From Pelolinea sp. (GTDB lineage Bacteria > Chloroflexota > Anaerolineae > Anaerolineales > Anaerolineaceae), in assembly GCA_012797975.1 (NCBI GenBank), contig JAAZOD010000015.1:29438-93437 (forward strand): 64,000 nucleotides of DNA, given 5' to 3'. Shown here one piece after another: positions 61,803 to 64,000 of the stretch. Each line of letters begins with the position of its first letter. The first letter of the stretch is position 1. Made by a program: the position numbers and the translations under genes. Under the pieces are notes generated by a model that saw only the letters and a program-made list of their open reading frames with translations, made no database searches and was not told the DNA's origin.

Positions 61803-63320
61803 ATGAAAAAGACAACAATTGCCATTCTTTTTTTATGTATTTTGGCATTCATCGCCAGCGCAATCATCAACCTGAAAGGTACGCAGGATGCTCATATGCT
61901 TTCCTTGCTTTCCGCCGATGAAAGCATCCAGTATCCCTATCTCATTCACATGCTTAGCGGCGGCAGCAGCGCGTTCGAAACCATCAAGAATTTTATTGCC
62001 TACCAGCATTATTTTTACGGGTATCCTTTCTATCTGCTTTCTGCAGCATCCATCCTGCCGGTGCGCATCATCAGTGGGATTGATTTTGCAGAACAGGTGC
62101 AGACCAATCTTTTCCTGCTGCGCCAGCTGGTCAGCGTGCTTCCCATGCTGCTGTCCATCGTCCTCCTAGTATATCTACAAACCGGTTTCCAGAATACGTT
62201 CAAGAGTGCCCTTTTATTCCTGATCCTGATCACCATTCCGGCCGTCACCCGCTATACGGTGTGGTTTTGGCATCCGGATGCGCTGGCCTTGCTGGGCATC
62301 GTGGCTTCCATCTATTTTTTGAACAAGGATAATTTCCGCTTTGAAAAGTCGTTCACTTATGCAGCCATCGCCTGTGGTCTTGCCGCCGGAACCAAAGTGA
62401 TCGGGGCATTTTTCTTTCTGGCCGTCCTGGTATACCTCGTTTTGGCAATCAGACAAAAATCTCTGCCCGTCCGCAAAATCATCAAAAAAGGAGCTCTTTT
62501 TCTGCTCGTTTTCTTTCTTGTTTTCCTGCTTACCAATCCGCTGCTGTTGATCCCACAGACGCGCACCCAGATATTGAAAATTCAAGCGCAACAAAATTAT
62601 TTCGTGCACGAAGGTTGGACAGAGGAAGATGTATATCAAACCGGACTCTCCGCCTGGCTGCCGTATCTCCAAGAATGGTATGCCAATGGCTTTATTTTGC
62701 TGTTCTTTTTGATCTCGGTTATTTATGGAATATTGCGCGGGAAGCACCGCTTGACGAACGGTTTGCTTCTGGCATGGTTGGTACCCTATTCCATTTATCT
62801 CATTTTCTTTGTGGCAGTCAAACCCTTCCATTACCCGCTTCCGGTCATGGTGCCGCTTTTTTCGGCTGCTCTGAATTTTTTTCCCGATTTTCAAAAAGGC
62901 GAACATCATTCAAGCCATACTCCGCTTTTGCTCCTTTTGTGCGGTCTCGTTGTTTTCATCCTGGGCAGCAATGGCATTTCGTCTGCAAAGGTCTATCAGG
63001 AATATTTTGAAAAGGAAGATTTATTGCTGGCGTGCAATTCGGAGCCGGAGAATGCCGCTGACGGCAGTTCTGTTTCAGTTCAGGATGATACCTGGTATCG
63101 CCTTGAAGAGTTCGATTCGAGCGGTGAACCATACCGCCATTCTTTTTTCGTAGTACAGGGTCCGCTGCAGGTCAGTGCGACCGAAGAAAAAGGCAGCCAG
63201 GTATGGGCTTGCCGCAGCAAGGAATGGGCTTATTTTTCAGCTTCCCGATTGGCGGAATCTTTCAAGAAAAGCCATCCTGCCTTTGCTGTTTTTGGACCGG
63301 ATGGACAGGAAATCAAGTAA
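61803..63320 (+). CDS. GT-C-type membrane glycosyltransferase-like protein
   Basis: The 505-residue protein has an N-terminal hydrophobic segment, SLLSADESIQYPYLIHM with acidic residues in the first loop, about nine more hydrophobic segments and a soluble C-terminus. It resembles the PMT-like membrane proteins of Chloroflexota, including the YYGYPFY-type and FWHPDALALL segments. It may transfer a sugar from a lipid carrier, but this is only a fold-level inference. A GGAAGGG ribosome binding site precedes the ATG. Confidence 0.65.
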   Translation: MKKTTIAILFLCILAFIASAIINLKGTQDAHMLSLLSADESIQYPYLIHMLSGGSSAFETIKNFIAYQHYFYGYPFYLLSAASILPVRIISGIDFAEQVQTNLFLLRQLVSVLPMLLSIVLLVYLQTGFQNTFKSALLFLILITIPAVTRYTVWFWHPDALALLGIVASIYFLNKDNFRFEKSFTYAAIACGLAAGTKVIGAFFFLAVLVYLVLAIRQKSLPVRKIIKKGALFLLVFFLVFLLTNPLLLIPQTRTQILKIQAQQNYFVHEGWTEEDVYQTGLSAWLPYLQEWYANGFILLFFLISVIYGILRGKHRLTNGLLLAWLVPYSIYLIFFVAVKPFHYPLPVMVPLFSAALNFFPDFQKGEHHSSHTPLLLLLCGLVVFILGSNGISSAKVYQEYFEKEDLLLACNSEPENAADGSSVSVQDDTWYRLEEFDSSGEPYRHSFFVVQGPLQVSATEEKGSQVWACRSKEWAYFSASRLAESFKKSHPAFAVFGPDGQEIK

Positions 63321-63392
63321 ATTTCTTCAATCGGAGCAGTATTTCCTTTATTTAACTCCCTAAGTTTTTAAGCTTGTGGTACAATCCAGTCC

Positions 63393-63421
63393 TTGCCTGG
63401 TATTTTGGGTTTTGGTATAAT
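63393..63421 (+). promoter_or_regulatory. promoter of the tRNA-tuf cluster
   Basis: TTGCCT (63393-63398), 17 bp, TATAAT (63416-63421), about 47 bp upstream of the first tRNA. Confidence 0.75.
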
Positions 63422-63467
63422 CTCATGGCTGTACCTTAACAAAAAGATCTATTGAATATTTTCGATT

Positions 63468-63540
63468 GCCGACGTAGCTCAAACGGCAGAGCAACCGCCT
63501 TGTAAGTGGTAGGTTACGGGTTCGATTCCCGTCGTCGGCT
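63468..63540 (+). tRNA. tRNA-Thr (TGT)
   Basis: 73-nt cloverleaf with acceptor GCCGACG / CGTCGGC and discriminator T, anticodon stem ACCGC / GTGGT and anticodon TGT at 63501-63503. CCA is not encoded. Confidence 0.93.
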
Positions 63541-63616
63541 CAGTTGACCGTTCATGAGTGGGTCAGATCGTCATCAGCGAACTGCTCACTTGTGTTCAGG
63601 CAACGCAATCGAATAC

Positions 63617-63699
63617 GGGCGGTTACCCAAGTGGCCAAAGGGGACTGACTGTAAATCAGTTGGCAGAAGCCTTCGGAGGTTCGAATCCTTCACCGCCCA
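63617..63699 (+). tRNA. tRNA-Tyr (GTA)
   Basis: 83-nt type II tRNA with acceptor GGGCGGT / ACCGCCC, discriminator A, anticodon GTA (63651-63653) and a long variable arm. CCA is not encoded. Confidence 0.93.
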
Positions 63700-63742
63700 C
63701 AGGTCTAAGGACCAAATGCCGGTTTTCGGCAAAGCACGGCAA

Positions 63743-63815
63743 GCCCTCATAGCTCAGTTGGTAGAGCACGTTCTTGGTAAGAACGGGGTCATGGGTTCAA
63801 ATCCCATTGAGGGCT
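63743..63815 (+). tRNA. tRNA-Thr (GGT)
   Basis: 73-nt cloverleaf with acceptor GCCCTCA / TGAGGGC, discriminator T, anticodon stem CGTTC / GAACG and anticodon GGT at 63776-63778. Confidence 0.92.
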
Positions 63816-63870
63816 CTGATTGCCGAGGAAGAAAAATAAAAAAGTAATTATCATTTGATAGGAGAAGAAA

Positions 63871-64000
63871 ATGGCAAAAGAGGTATATGATCGAACGAAG
63901 CCCCATTTCAACGTTGGGACGATGGGACACATTGACCACGGGAAGACGACACTGACAGCAGCCATCACGAAGTACTGCAGTTTGCTTGGATTTGCCGACT
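63871..64000 (+). CDS. tuf: elongation factor Tu (5' part only)
   Basis: The frame starts at 63871 after AGGAGAAGAAA and runs off the right edge, with 43 residues visible. It reads [16 protein letters not shown], then [14 protein letters not shown], the GTPase P-loop of EF-Tu. It delivers aminoacyl-tRNA to the ribosome. It follows three tRNA genes, as in the conserved tRNA-tufB arrangement. Confidence 0.95.
   Translation, partial: MAKEVYDRTKPHFNVGTMGHIDHGKTTLTAAITKYCSLLGFAD

Noticed and set aside
1..64000. CRISPR array, insertion sequence or rRNA operon
   Set aside because: No regularly spaced repeats, transposase genes with terminal repeats or rRNA sequence was seen.

Overview
The window looks like chromosomal DNA of a free-living anaerobic or facultative bacterium, most likely a member of the Chloroflexota (Anaerolineae-like). 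This is inferred from gene content: very large multi-GAF phosphatases, a MalT/SARP-type regulator, several GT-C membrane glycosyltransferases, a group 3-like [NiFe] hydrogenase and a livKHMGF importer. No 16S rRNA gene is present to confirm it. Most of the sequence has moderate GC. The exception is an AT-rich island at about 30.85-32.85 kb.

Layout. 1-5 kb: a WD40-like lipoprotein (cut by the left edge), a glycosidase-like secreted protein, a two-gene [NiFe] hydrogenase and a small membrane protein. 5-10.7 kb: a TetR regulator facing a four-gene catabolic operon (class II aldolase, class III aminotransferase, MFS carrier, FGGY kinase), with overlapping divergent promoters. 10.7-15.5 kb: yjbQ, an unknown gene, a tandem-repeat secreted protein, and a B12-binding protein paired with an opine-dehydrogenase-like enzyme. 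16-24.4 kb: a branched-chain amino acid or similar ABC importer (livKHMGF) with a structured leader, preceded by a MalT-like/BTAD regulator. 24.6-30.8 kb: lactate dehydrogenase, a VOC protein, a GNAT protein, a membrane diguanylate cyclase and a PlsC-like acyltransferase. 31.1-32.6 kb: an AT-rich GT-C gene. 32.85-43.36 kb: a compact phage-type packaging and capsid cassette, all on the minus strand. 43.8-50.3 kb: GT-C protein, hutU, an FmdB-like zinc ribbon protein, an LPG-synthase-type membrane protein and an FAD oxidoreductase. 50.7-57.2 kb: dnaA, rnj (RNase J), pcm, mutY, an MBL-fold protein and small unknown genes. 57.2-61.7 kb: a partner-switching module (STAS, HATPase, multi-GAF PP2C phosphatase). 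61.8-64 kb: another GT-C gene, then tRNA-Thr, tRNA-Tyr, tRNA-Thr and the start of tuf.

The most unusual element is the roughly 10.5-kb cassette at 32.85-43.36 kb. It has small and large terminase, portal, a protease-scaffold-capsid fusion with a strong internal start site, a GH25 lysozyme between terminase and portal, two holin-like genes and a few connector or fibre-like genes. I see no integrase, repressor, replication gene, tape-measure gene or flanking att repeat. It could be a domesticated, gene-transfer-agent-like particle locus or a trimmed prophage. Other points of interest are a hydrogenase large subunit that ends exactly at the processed His, the layered regulatory signals in front of livK, and competing hairpins between an oxidoreductase gene and dnaA.

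Promoters, hairpins and starts were read by eye. Functional names come from motif recognition, not database searches.
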